From: JAPPHA01 sp963664045
GTDB lineage: Bacteria; Pseudomonadota; Alphaproteobacteria; Rhodobacterales; Rhodobacteraceae
Direction of reading: 5' to 3'
Assembly (NCBI GenBank): GCA_963664045.2
Contig: CAXXGT010000009.1
Span: forward strand, 799,394-863,393
DNA length: 64,000 bases
Shown here: positions 17,696 through 27,341 of the stretch, piece by piece
How positions within the stretch are numbered: position 1 is the first letter of the stretch
Layout of the letters: each line of letters begins with the position of its first letter
Notes under the pieces: model-generated
Seen by the model: the letters and a program-made list of their open reading frames with translations, nothing else
What the model was told of the DNA's origin: nothing
Database searches by the model: none
Translations under genes and position numbers: made by a program

Positions 17696-19696
17696 TTACA
17701 TGCCATTCCTTGGAATTTCGTGGTGCCACTCGACTTCGTGGAAGACTTCATCGCGGTCCCAACAGGTGACCGTCGCCCCAAGCACGAACTTGTCGGCAGT
17801 CGCCGTCTGCCTTGCGGTCGTCTTGATCCGGACATTCCAGTCTTCGCGTTCGAAGGTCGCGTCCTGGTCCATGGTTGCTGTGGCGCTCAACGGGTCTTCG
17901 GGTTGAATGCGATAGATCCGATCGGAGATGTCAGTCATCTCGGTGCCGATTTCGTCCAGCCTCACGCGGCCGACGGGGCCAAAGACGCCACCATCGATGA
18001 AAAAGCGGGAAACATGCTCGCCGGTGGCCAGATCGGTCTTGATCGACCGATCCAACGATCCCTCGCGGAGGGTTGAGATTTTCGGTTCGGGCCTGGAGCC
18101 GGGAACCGGCAAATCCCGGGCGGCGGGTTCAGACGGCCGACGGACCGGGAGTGACAAGGTGGAGCGCCCGGGTGAAACGGATAGCGTGACCGGTTCGGGT
18201 GATGGCCAGAGGATCGGCCAGTAAGCGGACCCAACCTGCACCATCAACCGGTGACCTGCCGCCACCCGGTATGCGATCCCATGCAGCGGTACAGAGACGC
18301 GCATGACGTCACCCGGGACAACCGGATCGGGCGCCGTATCCGAGTTGCGATGCGTCAGGTTGGCAAATCCTCGACTGATGAGAGTCTGTGCACCACCCGG
18401 AGCTTCGTCCACCAGAAGCGCGGCGACGAACCCCTGTGGCTTGTCTGCTGCGACCGACAGTGAAAACGTCGGTTGCCCGAGAATGTCGAGCGGCGTCTGC
18501 TCGGGCTCCCCGCGGAAGCACAGGGCGCCGGCCGCGTCCATGCGACAGTCGCCTGGCATGTCGCCCGGAATGGCAAAAGAGCACATGTCGCCCCCGGCCG
18601 AGCCGAATGTCTGGGGAGAGCAAATATGCAAATCCGGCCCGTGCTCTGCGCTTTCGCCAAGAGTTCCGGAGTTCAGATGCAACAGCCTCTCCGCAATATT
18701 GGCGGATGGCCAGGTCTCTTCGTCGACCCACGTACCCGGTCGCTCCGCGTGATGCCCGGCAGGTGGCACGCCGTCCTGCAGATAGAACCTCAGCGGCGGC
18801 TCGTCCATCAGGCCGGTGTCGATACCTTTCAGGTGGTGGTCCCAGAACCGGATGATCTCGGCCACGAAATCCACCTGGGGACCCGGGACGCCGTCATGGG
18901 GATAAAGATGCGCCCAGGGACCCATCAGGATCTTGAGTGGGCAATTCAGATGCTCGGCAATGCGAAACGGCGTGTCGCGGAACGAGTCCGCCCAGCCGCC
19001 GAAAAAGAAGACCGGCACCTCGATATCGTCGTAGCATTCGGAAATCGACCCGCGCCGCCACATTTCGTCATGGGTCTGGTGCTCAAGCCACTGTGCTGGC
19101 CAATAGGTCATCGCCTCGAGCCTCTCGCGCCACATGTCCCGCCAGCGTTCGCCGACGATCCGGGGATCGGGTGGGAAGGTGTTGTAGAGCTGCATGATCG
19201 AGCCCCACCAGAAATTGTCGCCGGCCAGCACTCCGCCGTAGAAGTGGATGTCTTCCAGCCAGCGGTTGTCCGTGCCCATGACCGGCGCAATCGCCTTGAG
19301 CGCCGGCGGCCGCCTGGCCGCAACCTGGAACGAATTGTATGCCCCCCATGACTTGCCGAACATGCCAACACTACCGTCACTCCACGGTTGTTCGGCGATC
19401 CAGGCGATCACGTCGACTCCGTCCCGTGTTTCGATCTCGGCGTATTCGTCCAGCATCACGCCTTCGCTGTCTCCAGAGCCCCGCTGATCGACACGGATCG
19501 CGGCATAGCCGGCCTCGGCGAAACGCGGGTGCATGCCCTCGTCGCGAATGCGCGTCCGGTCGCGGCGGCGGTAGGGAATATACTCAAGGATGCAGGGAAC
19601 GGGTTCGTCGCGTGCGCCGGATGGCAGCCAGAGGCGCGCGGCCAGTTTCGTGCCGTCGGGCATTGGTATCCAGACAGTCTCGATGACTTCGATCAT
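17696..19696 (-). CDS. CocE/NonD family hydrolase (X-Pro dipeptidyl-peptidase-like)
   Basis: A 666-residue alpha/beta-hydrolase. The nucleophile is Ser116 in GMFGKSWGAYNSF; RVDQRGSGDSEG precedes it, and the later HHLKGIDTG and galactose-binding-like C-terminal domain are typical of CocE/NonD proteins. Known members cleave cocaine, cephalosporin esters, glutaryl-7-ACA or N-terminal dipeptides; no substrate can be inferred. I start at ATG 19696 because the preceding open frame reads into remains of an ABC ATPase gene. Those dipeptide ABC remnants immediately upstream suggest it once belonged to a peptide-uptake operon. No signal peptide is visible, so it is probably cytoplasmic. Confidence 0.88.
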   Translation of the reverse strand: MIEVIETVWIPMPDGTKLAARLWLPSGARDEPVPCILEYIPYRRRDRTRIRDEGMHPRFAEAGYAAIRVDQRGSGDSEGVMLDEYAEIETRDGVDVIAWIAEQPWSDGSVGMFGKSWGAYNSFQVAARRPPALKAIAPVMGTDNRWLEDIHFYGGVLAGDNFWWGSIMQLYNTFPPDPRIVGERWRDMWRERLEAMTYWPAQWLEHQTHDEMWRRGSISECYDDIEVPVFFFGGWADSFRDTPFRIAEHLNCPLKILMGPWAHLYPHDGVPGPQVDFVAEIIRFWDHHLKGIDTGLMDEPPLRFYLQDGVPPAGHHAERPGTWVDEETWPSANIAERLLHLNSGTLGESAEHGPDLHICSPQTFGSAGGDMCSFAIPGDMPGDCRMDAAGALCFRGEPEQTPLDILGQPTFSLSVAADKPQGFVAALLVDEAPGGAQTLISRGFANLTHRNSDTAPDPVVPGDVMRVSVPLHGIAYRVAAGHRLMVQVGSAYWPILWPSPEPVTLSVSPGRSTLSLPVRRPSEPAARDLPVPGSRPEPKISTLREGSLDRSIKTDLATGEHVSRFFIDGGVFGPVGRVRLDEIGTEMTDISDRIYRIQPEDPLSATATMDQDATFEREDWNVRIKTTARQTATADKFVLGATVTCWDRDEVFHEVEWHHEIPRNGM

Positions 19697-19755
19697 GTGT
19701 TGTCTTTCCTCATGTCCAGTGGATGATGGCAGGAAACCCGGCGAATTTGGAATGG

Positions 19756-20550
19756 CTACAAGTTGGGCGGCGGCCGGCAGCAGTCGGCGGCGGCACAGGG
19801 ACACCGGGCGTGGAATTCGCATCCTGAGGGGCGTGCGAGAAGAGACGGCACCTCGGCTGGCAGCGCGATGCGGTCGCGGGCCTTTTCGGGTTCGGGGTTC
19901 GCCGGCAACAGGGCCGAGGTGAATGGATGTCCTGGCACCGTAAAGACCTCCTCGGTCGGGCCGGTTTCCACATAGCGGCCAGATACATGACCGCCATTCG
20001 GTCAGCGATGTGGTGCGCGACATGCAGGTTGTGGGTGATGATGTCGATGTCCAATTCGATGCGTTCGCACAGGTCGTTCGAAAGGTTCAATACCTCGCCC
20101 TGCACCGAGACATCCAGCCCCGCCGTCGGTTCGTCTGCAAAAACGTGTTTCGGGTTCAGTGCGACTGCACGGGCCATCAGGCCCGAAGGCAGCAAAGGGC
20201 GACCTGTCTCATCCGCCAAGTTCCCGTCCGGGCGTTTGTGTCTACGGGAGGGTTCGGGCACCCAGGTCGCCGACTTTCATCCGGGGAGACAGCGAGCCGG
20301 CCGGATCCTGAAACATCATCGCCATCTCGCGTCCGTGGATGGTCATGGTCATGGACGACAGCCTGTCCATCCGCTGTCCGTAAAACCTGACCGACCCGTT
20401 TGAGGTCTCATGAAGCCGGTTGACCGCCCGGGCCGGGGTCGTTTTGCCGGATCCGCTTTCCCCGGCAATTGCGAATGTTTCGACCGGGCTGACTTCGAAG
20501 CTGACACCGGCAACGGCGAGGGTTCCCCGGCGTCGGAATACGGGCACGAC
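19756..20550 (-). pseudogene. dipeptide/oligopeptide ABC transporter ATP-binding protein (DppF/OppF-like), remnant
   Basis: Pieces of one ATPase appear in order on the minus strand. VFRRRGTLAVAGVSFEV and Walker A GESGSGKTTPARAV are followed by VFADEPTAGLDVSVQG (Walker B) and then, in another frame, the C-terminal GPTEEVFTVPGHPFTSALL and CEFHARCP. The stretch that should hold the ABC signature (LSGGQ) is missing between about 20240 and 20190, and a frameshift follows near 19975. It cannot form a working ATPase. Confidence 0.8.
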
Positions 20551-20591
20551 ACGAGAGATTACTTCAAGTTAGCGGATTTCAAGGATCTGGT

Positions 20592-21480
20592 TCATGCGGC
20601 GCCTGCGCGAACCCAACGCACGATGTGCCCGGCATCGGGGGTTCGGTCGAGCTGTATCTGCCTGCACGCGTCAGCGCGAGACTTGCACTGCGCAGCAAAG
20701 GTGCTGCCTGGCGGCCTTTGGCGCAGGCTCGGGAACTCGCCGGGAATCATCGGAAGGTTCCGGGTCCGCCCCGATTGCCGCGCATGATCGCATTCGAGGA
20801 GCCTCATGGTGTATGGATGGCCGGGCTGGGGAAGACCCGCCGCGTGGTGCCCCGTTCGACGATCTCGCCTGCGTGCATCACCACGGCGTCGCCGCAGAAC
20901 TCGGCAATGACACCGAGCTGGTGAGAGATGAAAGGGACGGAGCATCCTGTCTGTTGTTGCAGGTCCTTCAACAGCCCAATGATTGCGATCCCGGGCGCGG
21001 CACCGCGCGCCGTTGTGGGTTCGTCGGCGATCAGGTGCGACATTTCCATCTTCAGCGCCGCGGCGACGGCGATCCGCCGCTTCATGCCACCGGAATCTTC
21101 ATGCGGTTACCGTGCGAGTGCAGCTTCGGGATCCGGAACGCGGACGCGCCGCAGCATTACAGCCGACTTTGCTTCTTTAGCAGGCTTTACGAGGTTTCAC
21201 TGGTACAGGATGTTCCGCATTCGTCGACCAACCGGCAACAAGGGGGTTGAGCGCACCCATCGGGTCCTGAAAAACGGTTGAAACGCGCGGGCTGCGCAGT
21301 TCCTGATCTGACGCGGGCCGAGCTTTGTCAGATTCTGCCCTTCAAATCCGATACTGCCGCCACTGACCTGTCCTTTGTCAGCCAGAAGGCCCGGGATGGC
21401 GTTGAGCAGCGGGTCAATTCCGCAGGAACTTGTCAATTCAGGGAACTGGGGTGCGCGTGACCGTAGCGGGGTTTAAAAAA
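20592..21480 (-). pseudogene. dipeptide/oligopeptide ABC transporter ATP-binding protein (DppD/OppD-like), remnant
   Basis: Three frame-shifted pieces can be ordered. LLNAIPGLLADKGQVSGGSIGFEGQNLTKL lies just after the expected Walker A site. MKRRIAVAAALKMEMSHLIADEPTTA is the signature and Walker B region. HPYTMRLLECDHARQSGR is the C-terminal oligopeptide-transporter extension, ending near 20592. Walker A itself is not found; the sequence before 21480 turns into an A-rich stretch with no homology. Together with the DppF remnant this marks the end of a lost dppBCDF-type operon. Confidence 0.75.
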
Positions 21481-21714
21481 AAAGGTCGCGAGCGATGGGC
21501 TGCATTGTGCTCCCAATGACCGGAAGAAACCAGGCCCAATCGACTCGCGTTTTCCGGTTTGTTTGATGTGAGCATCAGGGCGGCGGATGCATGTAACCCT
21601 CACCGTAGCCACACTGACGGGTGGAGGCTCCGCGGAGACCGATCCTGCGGAGTTGATCGTGTCTGTGAAGCGGGGGTATCAAAGGACAGGATTGACCGAC
21701 AGGGAAAGGTCGTG

Positions 21715-22533
21715 ATGACAATCTATTTTGAAAGGAACTTCCAGCAAGGATTCGGTACTTACCCGTTAACGGGGGACGAATTGATGTCGGCTGTCGCCGC
21801 CTCGGTCGAGATCGGGTACCGCGCATTCGATACAGCCCAAATGTACGGAAACGAGGCGGACACCGGTGCTGCGCTGAAGGCGACCGGCCTCCCCCGGGAT
21901 GAGTTCTGCATCACGACCAAGGTGCATCCGGACAATTTTGGGGAACGCCGATTCCAGGCATCGGTTGAACGGAGCCTGACCGGCCTGCGAGTTGACCAGG
22001 TCGATGTCCTGCTTCTGCATTGGCCTCCTGTCGGGGGAAATATCGCTCCGTCACTTCGCCTGTTGCAGCAAGCGCTTGACCGGGGATTGACACGAAACAT
22101 CGGCGTTTCAAATTACACGGTCGCCATGATGAGTGAGGCCTTGGCTGTCGTCGATGCGCCGATCGTGACCAACCAGGTGGAGTTTCACCCGTTGCTTGAC
22201 CAGAGCAAGTTGCTCGCGGGTGCCAGAGAGGCGGGAATCCCGTTGTCGTCGTATTGTTCGGTGGCGCGCGGCCGGGTCCTGAAATCGTCGGAACTCGTGG
22301 AAATCGGTTCCTCTTACGGCAAGTCGGCGGCTCAGGTTGCGCTCAGGTGGATCCTCCAAAAAGGTGTCAGTATCAACACGATGTCATCGAATCCGGCGAA
22401 CATCCGTGCCAATTTCGATATCACGGACTTTTGCCTCAGTTGCGTTGACATGGCGAGGATCGAAAAGCTCTCTGAACGGAACTCCAGGATTGTCCACTCA
22501 ATTTTCTCGCAGTGGGCACCGGACTGGGATTGA
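21715..22533 (+). CDS. aldo/keto reductase (2,5-diketo-gluconate reductase-like)
   Basis: A 272-residue NADPH-dependent reductase with the complete catalytic tetrad: Asp39 and Tyr44 in YRAFDTAQMYGNE, Lys69 in ITTKVHPDN and His102 in LLLHWPP. IGVSNYTVAMM and the C-terminal IRANFDITDF segment are also family-typical. I start at ATG 21715, where homology begins; the upstream open frame is non-homologous. It is convergent with the broken GMC oxidoreductase gene. The substrate is likely a sugar-derived aldehyde or ketone, but only from family habits. Confidence 0.87.
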   Translation: MTIYFERNFQQGFGTYPLTGDELMSAVAASVEIGYRAFDTAQMYGNEADTGAALKATGLPRDEFCITTKVHPDNFGERRFQASVERSLTGLRVDQVDVLLLHWPPVGGNIAPSLRLLQQALDRGLTRNIGVSNYTVAMMSEALAVVDAPIVTNQVEFHPLLDQSKLLAGAREAGIPLSSYCSVARGRVLKSSELVEIGSSYGKSAAQVALRWILQKGVSINTMSSNPANIRANFDITDFCLSCVDMARIEKLSERNSRIVHSIFSQWAPDWD

Positions 22534-22560
22534 TTCCCGGGAAAATGCGGGGTTGCCGTC

Positions 22561-23381
22561 TCACCTGTTGCCGCGAATCAGATCTGCTGCCTTTTCCGCG
22601 ATCATGATCGTCGTCGCGTTGGTGTTTGAGCCGATGAGGCTCGGCATGACCGAGCTGTCGCAAATCCGGATTCCGTCAAGCCCGTGAACCCGCAACTGCG
22701 GGTCGACGACCGACATGTCGTCGGTGCCCATCTTGCAGGTGCTGGTCGGGTGATAGGACGTGCGCCCGAACTGGCGCGCGTAGTTTTCGAAATCCTGCTG
22801 GGTTCTGACCGTTTCATCCGGAAAACAGATCCTCTTGATGTGCTTGGCCAGAGAGGGCTGCATGAAAATGTCGCGGCTGATCCGCACACCTTCAACCGAG
22901 GTCTTGAGGTCGTAAGGTTCCGCCAGGAAGTTCGGATCAATGACGGGCAGGTTCTCCGGATTCGCCGAGCGAAGGCGGACGGTCCCACGGCTTCTGGGCC
23001 GCAGGGTGTACGAGTTGAGGGTTATTCCGGACGAGCCCGCCGGCACACCGGGGGCACCGGCTTCGGCACCCGCCGCCGCCAAGAACCCGCCGCCGCCAAG
23101 AAGTGGAACTGCAAGTCAGGGATTTCCAACCTGTCATCGGTGCACCAGAAAGCACCACCTTCGACGACATTGGAGGTCACCGGGCCGGATTTGAACAGCG
23201 CATACTGTAAACGGGCGAGCGCAGCCCGATGCCAGGACTTGTACACATCCAGGCTGACGTGGCTGTTCAGTTTGGCAACAATGTCGATCCCGAAATGGTC
23301 ATTCAGGTTCTCACCGACCCCGGGCATGTCCTGGACCACGTCAATGCCGTGCCTCCTCAGATGGTCTGCCGGCCCTCTCCC
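22561..23381 (-). pseudogene. GMC-family oxidoreductase (choline dehydrogenase-like), C-terminal part
   Basis: This is the 3' part of a flavoprotein gene whose 5' part lies at 33048-33855 beyond the nested insertion. From 23381 it reads GPADHLRRHGIDVVQDMPGVGENLNDHFG. A 17-bp tandem duplication (23069-23102) then shifts the frame, after which the C-terminus continues with TSYHPTSTCKMG and IRICDSSVMPSLIGSNTNATTIMIAEKAADLI, which hold the active-site His region. The joined parts would give about 540 residues, the usual size. The gene carries two independent lesions: a frameshift and an insertion. Confidence 0.88.
23069..23102. repeat. 17-bp perfect tandem duplication inside the GMC gene
   Basis: The unit CCCGCCGCCGCCAAGAA occurs twice, at 23069-23085 and 23086-23102. 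Removing one copy restores the frame between LQFHFLAAAG and AEAGAPGVPAGSSG, so the duplication is the cause of the frameshift. Confidence 0.9.
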
Positions 23382-23550
23382 CAATGGCATTGAGTTTGGT
23401 CGGAACAGATTTTCCTGATTTCTGCAACCGGCCAACGGCCATGTCCTGAAGCGTTTTCTTGCGCACGCCGGGATCTTTCGTTCAGGCTTAACTCATGGAC
23501 CGGACTGGTTCATGGTAGCGTCGAATCAGTCCGTCCCGAGGGAGGCCACG

Positions 23551-24309
23551 ATGGATCCGCGCATCGAGAACCTGGAGACCACCACCTTCCTGGGCAAGCG
23601 CCTGACCCGCAGGCAGATCGCGGTCATGCAGGAGACGGTCGCGCTGTTCCCGAACGACAGCCGGCGGGAGCTGGCCCGCACGCTGTGCGAGAACTTCGAC
23701 TGGCACACGCCGTCCGGAAGCTACAGGGAGCAGTTCTGCCTGCGGGTGCTGGAGCGGCTGGAGTCGCTGGGCATCCTGACCTTGCCGGAAAGGCGCGCGA
23801 CGGGCGGTCGGCGCGGGCCTCCTGCCCGCACCGAAGCCGGCGAACCCGGGGAGCCGGTCGATGCGCCGCTCCGGGACCTGGAGCCGGTCACGCTGGAGGT
23901 CGCCGCCGGCGGTCGGGAGCTGGGCGAATGGACCGAGCTTGTGGACCGCTACCATCCGCGCGGCTACAGGTCGCCCATCGGCTGCCACCTCGCGTATTTC
24001 GTCCGTGACGGCAGCGGCCGCCGCCTGGGCTGCCTGATGTTCGAGAACTCCGGGTCGCTTCCGGTCCGCGACGCATGGATCGGATGGACGGAGCGGCAGC
24101 GCGAGGCCGGCCTCCAGCGGGTTCTGCGGCACAGCCGGTTCCTGGTGTTTCCATGGGTCCATGTCGGGAATCTGGCTTCCCGCTCCCTGTCGCTGGCGGC
24201 CCGCCGGGTCGCCGACGACTGGCACCGGCGCTGGGGCGTGCGCCCGCTTCTGGCGGAGACCTTCGTCGACCCTCAGGAGCAGGAGGGCAGCTGCTACGTA
24301 AGCGGGTAA
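23551..24309 (+). pseudogene. DruA-like (DUF4338) N-terminal part of the copy A fusion transposase
   Basis: ATG 23551 follows GGGAGG and begins MDPRIENLETTTF, matching MDPRITALHSTTF of copy B. The DUF4338 core follows: LVDRYHPRGYRSPIGCHLAYFV, RDAWIGWTERQR, HSRFLVFPWVHVGNLASRSLSLAARRVADDW and LLAETFVDPQEQEGSCY. At CysTyr the IS66-family element begins and its terminal sequence supplies a stop (VSG, TAA), leaving 252 residues. The continuation, CYRAAGWTEIG plus the DDE domain, resumes at 31510. The truncated protein would still hold nearly all of the DruA-like domain. Confidence 0.85.
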
Positions 24310-24322
24310 ATGGCGACGTCTG
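24290..24322. repeat. left target duplication and terminal inverted repeat of the IS66-family element
   Basis: GCTGCTAC (24290-24297) is repeated at 31510-31517. The following 25 bases are the inverse of 31485-31509 except at the fourteenth base. The junction lies exactly within the Cys-Tyr codons of the DruA-IS4 transposase. Confidence 0.92.
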
Positions 24323-24395
24323 ATAATTCGGTTGCTCACGCGAGGGTTGGGTGGGGATAATTCCGGTCATTCATCAATGATCGGAGGAAATTGTC

Positions 24396-24680
24396 ATGTC
24401 AGGTTTGAATGGTTCGGCTGGTTCCCGTCGTGCGCCGGTGGTGCGCAGCGCAGACGAGTGGAGCGGCATCATGGCGGACTTCGAGCGCTCGGGGCTGTCG
24501 CAACGGGAGTTTTGCGAGTCCCGTGGGCTGTCCTCGAAGACCTTCTCGAACTGGCGGTGCCGTCTCCGCCCTGGGTGCGGGAAGGGATCCTTTGTCGAGC
24601 TTGCGCCGCCTGCGGTATCCGGCTGGGACGTCGAGCTTGACCTGGGCGACGGGGTTGTCCTGCGGGTTCGGCGGTCGTGA
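24396..24680 (+). CDS. tnpA: IS66-family accessory protein TnpA
   Basis: A 94-residue protein with the TnpA helix-turn-helix pattern: a Trp-containing start (SADEWSGIMADFERSGLSQREFCESRGLSSKTFSNW), then FVELAPP and a hydrophobic end (VELDLGDGVVLRVRR). TnpA is needed for IS66 transposition, and the Orf1 signature is clear. A GATCGGAGG ribosome site precedes ATG 24396. The stop overlaps the tnpB start (TGATG), so the pair is coupled. Confidence 0.88.
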   Translation: MSGLNGSAGSRRAPVVRSADEWSGIMADFERSGLSQREFCESRGLSSKTFSNWRCRLRPGCGKGSFVELAPPAVSGWDVELDLGDGVVLRVRRS

Positions 24681-25042
24681 TGCTCGGCGGCTGGCCGCGG
24701 GGCGGCATCTGGCTGTCGACGGACCCGGCCGACATGCGGCGCAGTTTCGACGGTCTGTGCGCGCTGGTGTCGGGCCATCTCGGGTGCAATCCGGCCGATG
24801 GACGCTGGTACGTGTTCGTCAACCGGCGCCGGACCATCGTGAAGGTCCTCGGCTTCGAGCGGGGCGGCTTCTTCATCTGGTCCAAGCGCCTGGAGCAGGG
24901 CCTGTTCGCCCCGCCTCCGGCCTCCGGCCATGCGGCGCTTGCATTGTCTTCGACCGAGTTGATGGCCCTGATCGACGGCATCGACGTCACCGTTCGCCGC
25001 CGTCGCAAGCGTTACGGCGGTCCCCGGCTGGCGTCCGGGTGA
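24680..25042 (+). CDS. tnpB: IS66-family accessory protein TnpB
   Basis: A 120-residue protein with the IS66 Orf2 signature: IWLSTDPADMRRSFDGLCALV, then WYVFVNRRRTIVKVLGFERGGFFIWSKRLEQGLF. I use ATG 24680 (a GTG lies one codon before), overlapping the tnpA stop. TnpB assists the DDE transposase. Its 3' end overlaps the 3' end of tnpC by 31 bases on the opposite strand. That is odd, because tnpC normally follows in the same direction. Confidence 0.9.
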   Translation: MLGGWPRGGIWLSTDPADMRRSFDGLCALVSGHLGCNPADGRWYVFVNRRRTIVKVLGFERGGFFIWSKRLEQGLFAPPPASGHAALALSSTELMALIDGIDVTVRRRRKRYGGPRLASG

Positions 25043-26748
25043 GCCCGGACGACGGTCATGTCGATGCTGCCGGTCATCGGGTTGTCGGCGAAGAGGTCCT
25101 TCCACAGGCGTGGCGTCAGTTCGTGGACCCGGTCGGCCGGATGGGTGTCGATGCGCTGGAAGACATCGCCCAGATAGGTTGCAGGGCTGATCCCGAGCAG
25201 GAAACAGGTGGCGACGAGGCTGTTGACGATCCCGACGTTCCGTGCGCCGGATTCTGTCCAGGAAAACAGCCAGTTCTTCTGTCCCAGCTTGATGCGGCGC
25301 AGTGCGCGCTCGACACCATTCGAGTCGATCGGCACCAACGGGTCTTCGAGGAACACCTCGAGGGCCTGCTGGCGTTCGACGGCGTAGGTGACCGCCCGGC
25401 GGATCGGGTGCTTCGGCGTCAGCGCCGGGTCCCCGAGCGTCCGCTCACACCATTGCCAGAAGGCGTCGACCAGCAGGCGGGTGCGGGTGCGCCGCGCCTC
25501 CAGGCGTTCAGGCGGCGGCCGGGTACGGAATTCCTTCTCGATCCCGTACATGCCCCCGATCAGATCCAGCGCCTTCCCGGCGAACACCGGATGGTTGTCC
25601 AGCTGCTCCTCGAAATTGCGCCTCGTATGCGCCCAGCAATTTTGCTGCCTCACCGCCTCCCCCCGCGCCTCGGCGTAAGCCGCGTAGGCGCCGTAGCCGT
25701 CGCTGACCAGCGTGCCCTCGAAATCGCCGAGGAACCGCGCGACATGGTGGTGGGCGCGGGAGGGCGCGAAGTGGAACACCACTTCGTCCCGGTCGCCGAG
25801 CACCGGCCAGTAGTAGCATTGTTTCATCTTGCCCGGCCTGTCCGGGTCGCGCCCGGCCCGCACCGGCGTCTCGTCCATGACGATGACGGAACTTTCCAGA
25901 ACCGAGCGGCACTGCGCCTCGAACACCGGCTCCAGCAGCGAGATCGCCCGGTTGGCCCAACCACTCAGGGACTTGCGGCTGACGGTGATCCCGCTCTCTG
26001 CCAGCATCTGGTGCTGGCGGTAGAGGGGGAGATGCCAGGCGAACTTGTCGACCAGCATTCCGGCGATAAAGCTCACATCGGCGCAGGAGCTCTTGAACAC
26101 GCCCTCGACGGCCGGGGCGCAGACCAGGGCGCCGGAGGACGTGATCTTCGCCTTCTTGTAATGGTAACGCAGCACCACGTGGCGGATCGGCACCGATGCC
26201 AGCTTGCAGCACACCCGCTCGGAGATGATGTCGTATTCACCCTCCGCCAGCCCCTCGATCTCCGGCGGCATCACGTCGATGTCGATCACCGTCGCCTCGG
26301 GGCCGAAGCGCAGCCCGGTGCCGTTGACGGCATCGCCACGATCCTTCTTGCGCCCGTTGACGCCGCCCCGGGGCTTCTTTTCGGCTTTCTTTTCGGCCTT
26401 TCCTTTCCTTTCGGCTTCGGGTTCATCCTCCCCGGCATCCGGCGATGCGGCGCCATCGGAGGCGGCGTCGGCGTTGCGGCGCTTCTCCGAGCGCCGGCCG
26501 TACTGCTGGCGCTCGTAGCGGGCGAGCTGGTCGCGAAGCGCACTGTTCTTCGCCACTTCCTCGGTGAGCCTGTCCTGCAGTGACCCGACGAGCGCCGACA
26601 GCGTCCCGGCGAGCCCGAACAACTCCCTGAACAGGGAGACAGCCCCCCGTAGAAGACCACCGCCCGAGCCCAGCCCCGCGAACTCCGAGCGGAGCCCGTC
26701 GAGCCGCCGGCGAACCACCTCCGGGTCGTGAGGGTCGATCCCGCTCAT
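25012..26748 (-). CDS. tnpC: IS66-family transposase TnpC (DDE)
   Basis: The 578-residue transposase appears full length. An N-terminal coiled-coil and basic region (LRDQLARYERQQYGRRSEKR) precedes a zinc-finger-like segment (VCCKLASVPI). The DDE catalytic domain shows VIVMDETPVRAG (first Asp), GTLVSDGYGAYAAYA (second Asp) and PIDSNGVERALRRIKLGQKNWLF (Glu). The IS66 C-terminal domain follows (GIVNSLVATCFLLGISPATYL). ATG 26748 overlaps the methylase stop (ATGA), so both are probably made from one message. It is convergent with tnpA-tnpB, unlike the standard IS66 order. Confidence 0.92.
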   Translation of the reverse strand: MSGIDPHDPEVVRRRLDGLRSEFAGLGSGGGLLRGAVSLFRELFGLAGTLSALVGSLQDRLTEEVAKNSALRDQLARYERQQYGRRSEKRRNADAASDGAASPDAGEDEPEAERKGKAEKKAEKKPRGGVNGRKKDRGDAVNGTGLRFGPEATVIDIDVMPPEIEGLAEGEYDIISERVCCKLASVPIRHVVLRYHYKKAKITSSGALVCAPAVEGVFKSSCADVSFIAGMLVDKFAWHLPLYRQHQMLAESGITVSRKSLSGWANRAISLLEPVFEAQCRSVLESSVIVMDETPVRAGRDPDRPGKMKQCYYWPVLGDRDEVVFHFAPSRAHHHVARFLGDFEGTLVSDGYGAYAAYAEARGEAVRQQNCWAHTRRNFEEQLDNHPVFAGKALDLIGGMYGIEKEFRTRPPPERLEARRTRTRLLVDAFWQWCERTLGDPALTPKHPIRRAVTYAVERQQALEVFLEDPLVPIDSNGVERALRRIKLGQKNWLFSWTESGARNVGIVNSLVATCFLLGISPATYLGDVFQRIDTHPADRVHELTPRLWKDLFADNPMTGSIDMTVVRAHPDASRGPP

Positions 26749-27341
26749 TCCTCCGCCTCCTCCGCCATGATCGCCGCCAGCACCGCCAGGCGCTCGCCCC
26801 GGGGCATCGCCGCGTAGCGCCGCCCCCAGCTCGCCGCCTTGCGCTTGACGGTCTGACGGTGGGTGAAATTCCGTCCGGCGAAGGCCGCCCAGTGCACCCG
26901 GTCGGGCGCGAAGTTGAACCACAGCTTCTCGGTGACGATGCAGGACTGGTTGTTGACCTGGATCTCCAGCGAATGCCAGTCGGAAAGGTGTTCGTCGTAG
27001 AGCCGGGACGGATAGCCGGAGACCATCGCCGAACAGGGCAGCGACTTCAGGATGCCGAGAAGCTCCACATGGTCGGCGTCCGTATAGTCGTAACGGTAGC
27101 GGCGCTGCGACTTGCGCGCAGACTGCACGTAGGGCGGGTCGGCATAGACCAGCTCGCGGCCGTCGAAGTCGAAATCGGACAGGAACGCGTGGCAGCAACC
27201 ATGGTGAAGCTCGACCGGATAGGCGCAGCTGAAGGTGTCGATGGCCCGGCGGTTGAGATCGATGCCGATGTTCCTGAGCGCCGGAGGCTTGCGCTTCATG
27301 ATGGCGCCGCCCCCAAGATGTGTCTCAATATATGCGCCCAA
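26745..27341 (-). CDS. DNA adenine methylase, D12 (Dam-like) class, apparently 5'-truncated
   Basis: The visible 198 residues (from a TTG at 27341; an ATG lies at 27299) hold YIETHLGGGAIMKRKPPALRNIGID, which corresponds to the cofactor-binding region. The catalytic motif VYADPPYVQSARKSQRRYRYDYTDADH and SAMVSGYPSRLY follow. DPPY is the catalytic motif of adenine-N6 methylases. The first 25 or so residues, including the usual FxGxK loop, are absent; homology stops near 27366 where the recombinase module begins. The stop overlaps the tnpC start. Whether the shortened enzyme works is unclear. Confidence 0.75.
   Translation of the reverse strand: MGAYIETHLGGGAIMKRKPPALRNIGIDLNRRAIDTFSCAYPVELHHGCCHAFLSDFDFDGRELVYADPPYVQSARKSQRRYRYDYTDADHVELLGILKSLPCSAMVSGYPSRLYDEHLSDWHSLEIQVNNQSCIVTEKLWFNFAPDRVHWAAFAGRNFTHRQTVKRKAASWGRRYAAMPRGERLAVLAAIMAEEAEE

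Noticed and set aside
23512..24309. Stand-alone DruA defence gene or Druantia system
   Set aside because: The gene is the front half of a split fusion transposase with its IS4 half at 31510-32957, and no druB-E or helicase genes are near.
24409..26583. 724-codon plus-strand open frame over tnpA-tnpC
   Set aside because: It runs in a different frame from tnpA/tnpB and antisense to tnpC, which carries the DDE motifs; only tnpA, tnpB and tnpC are supported.
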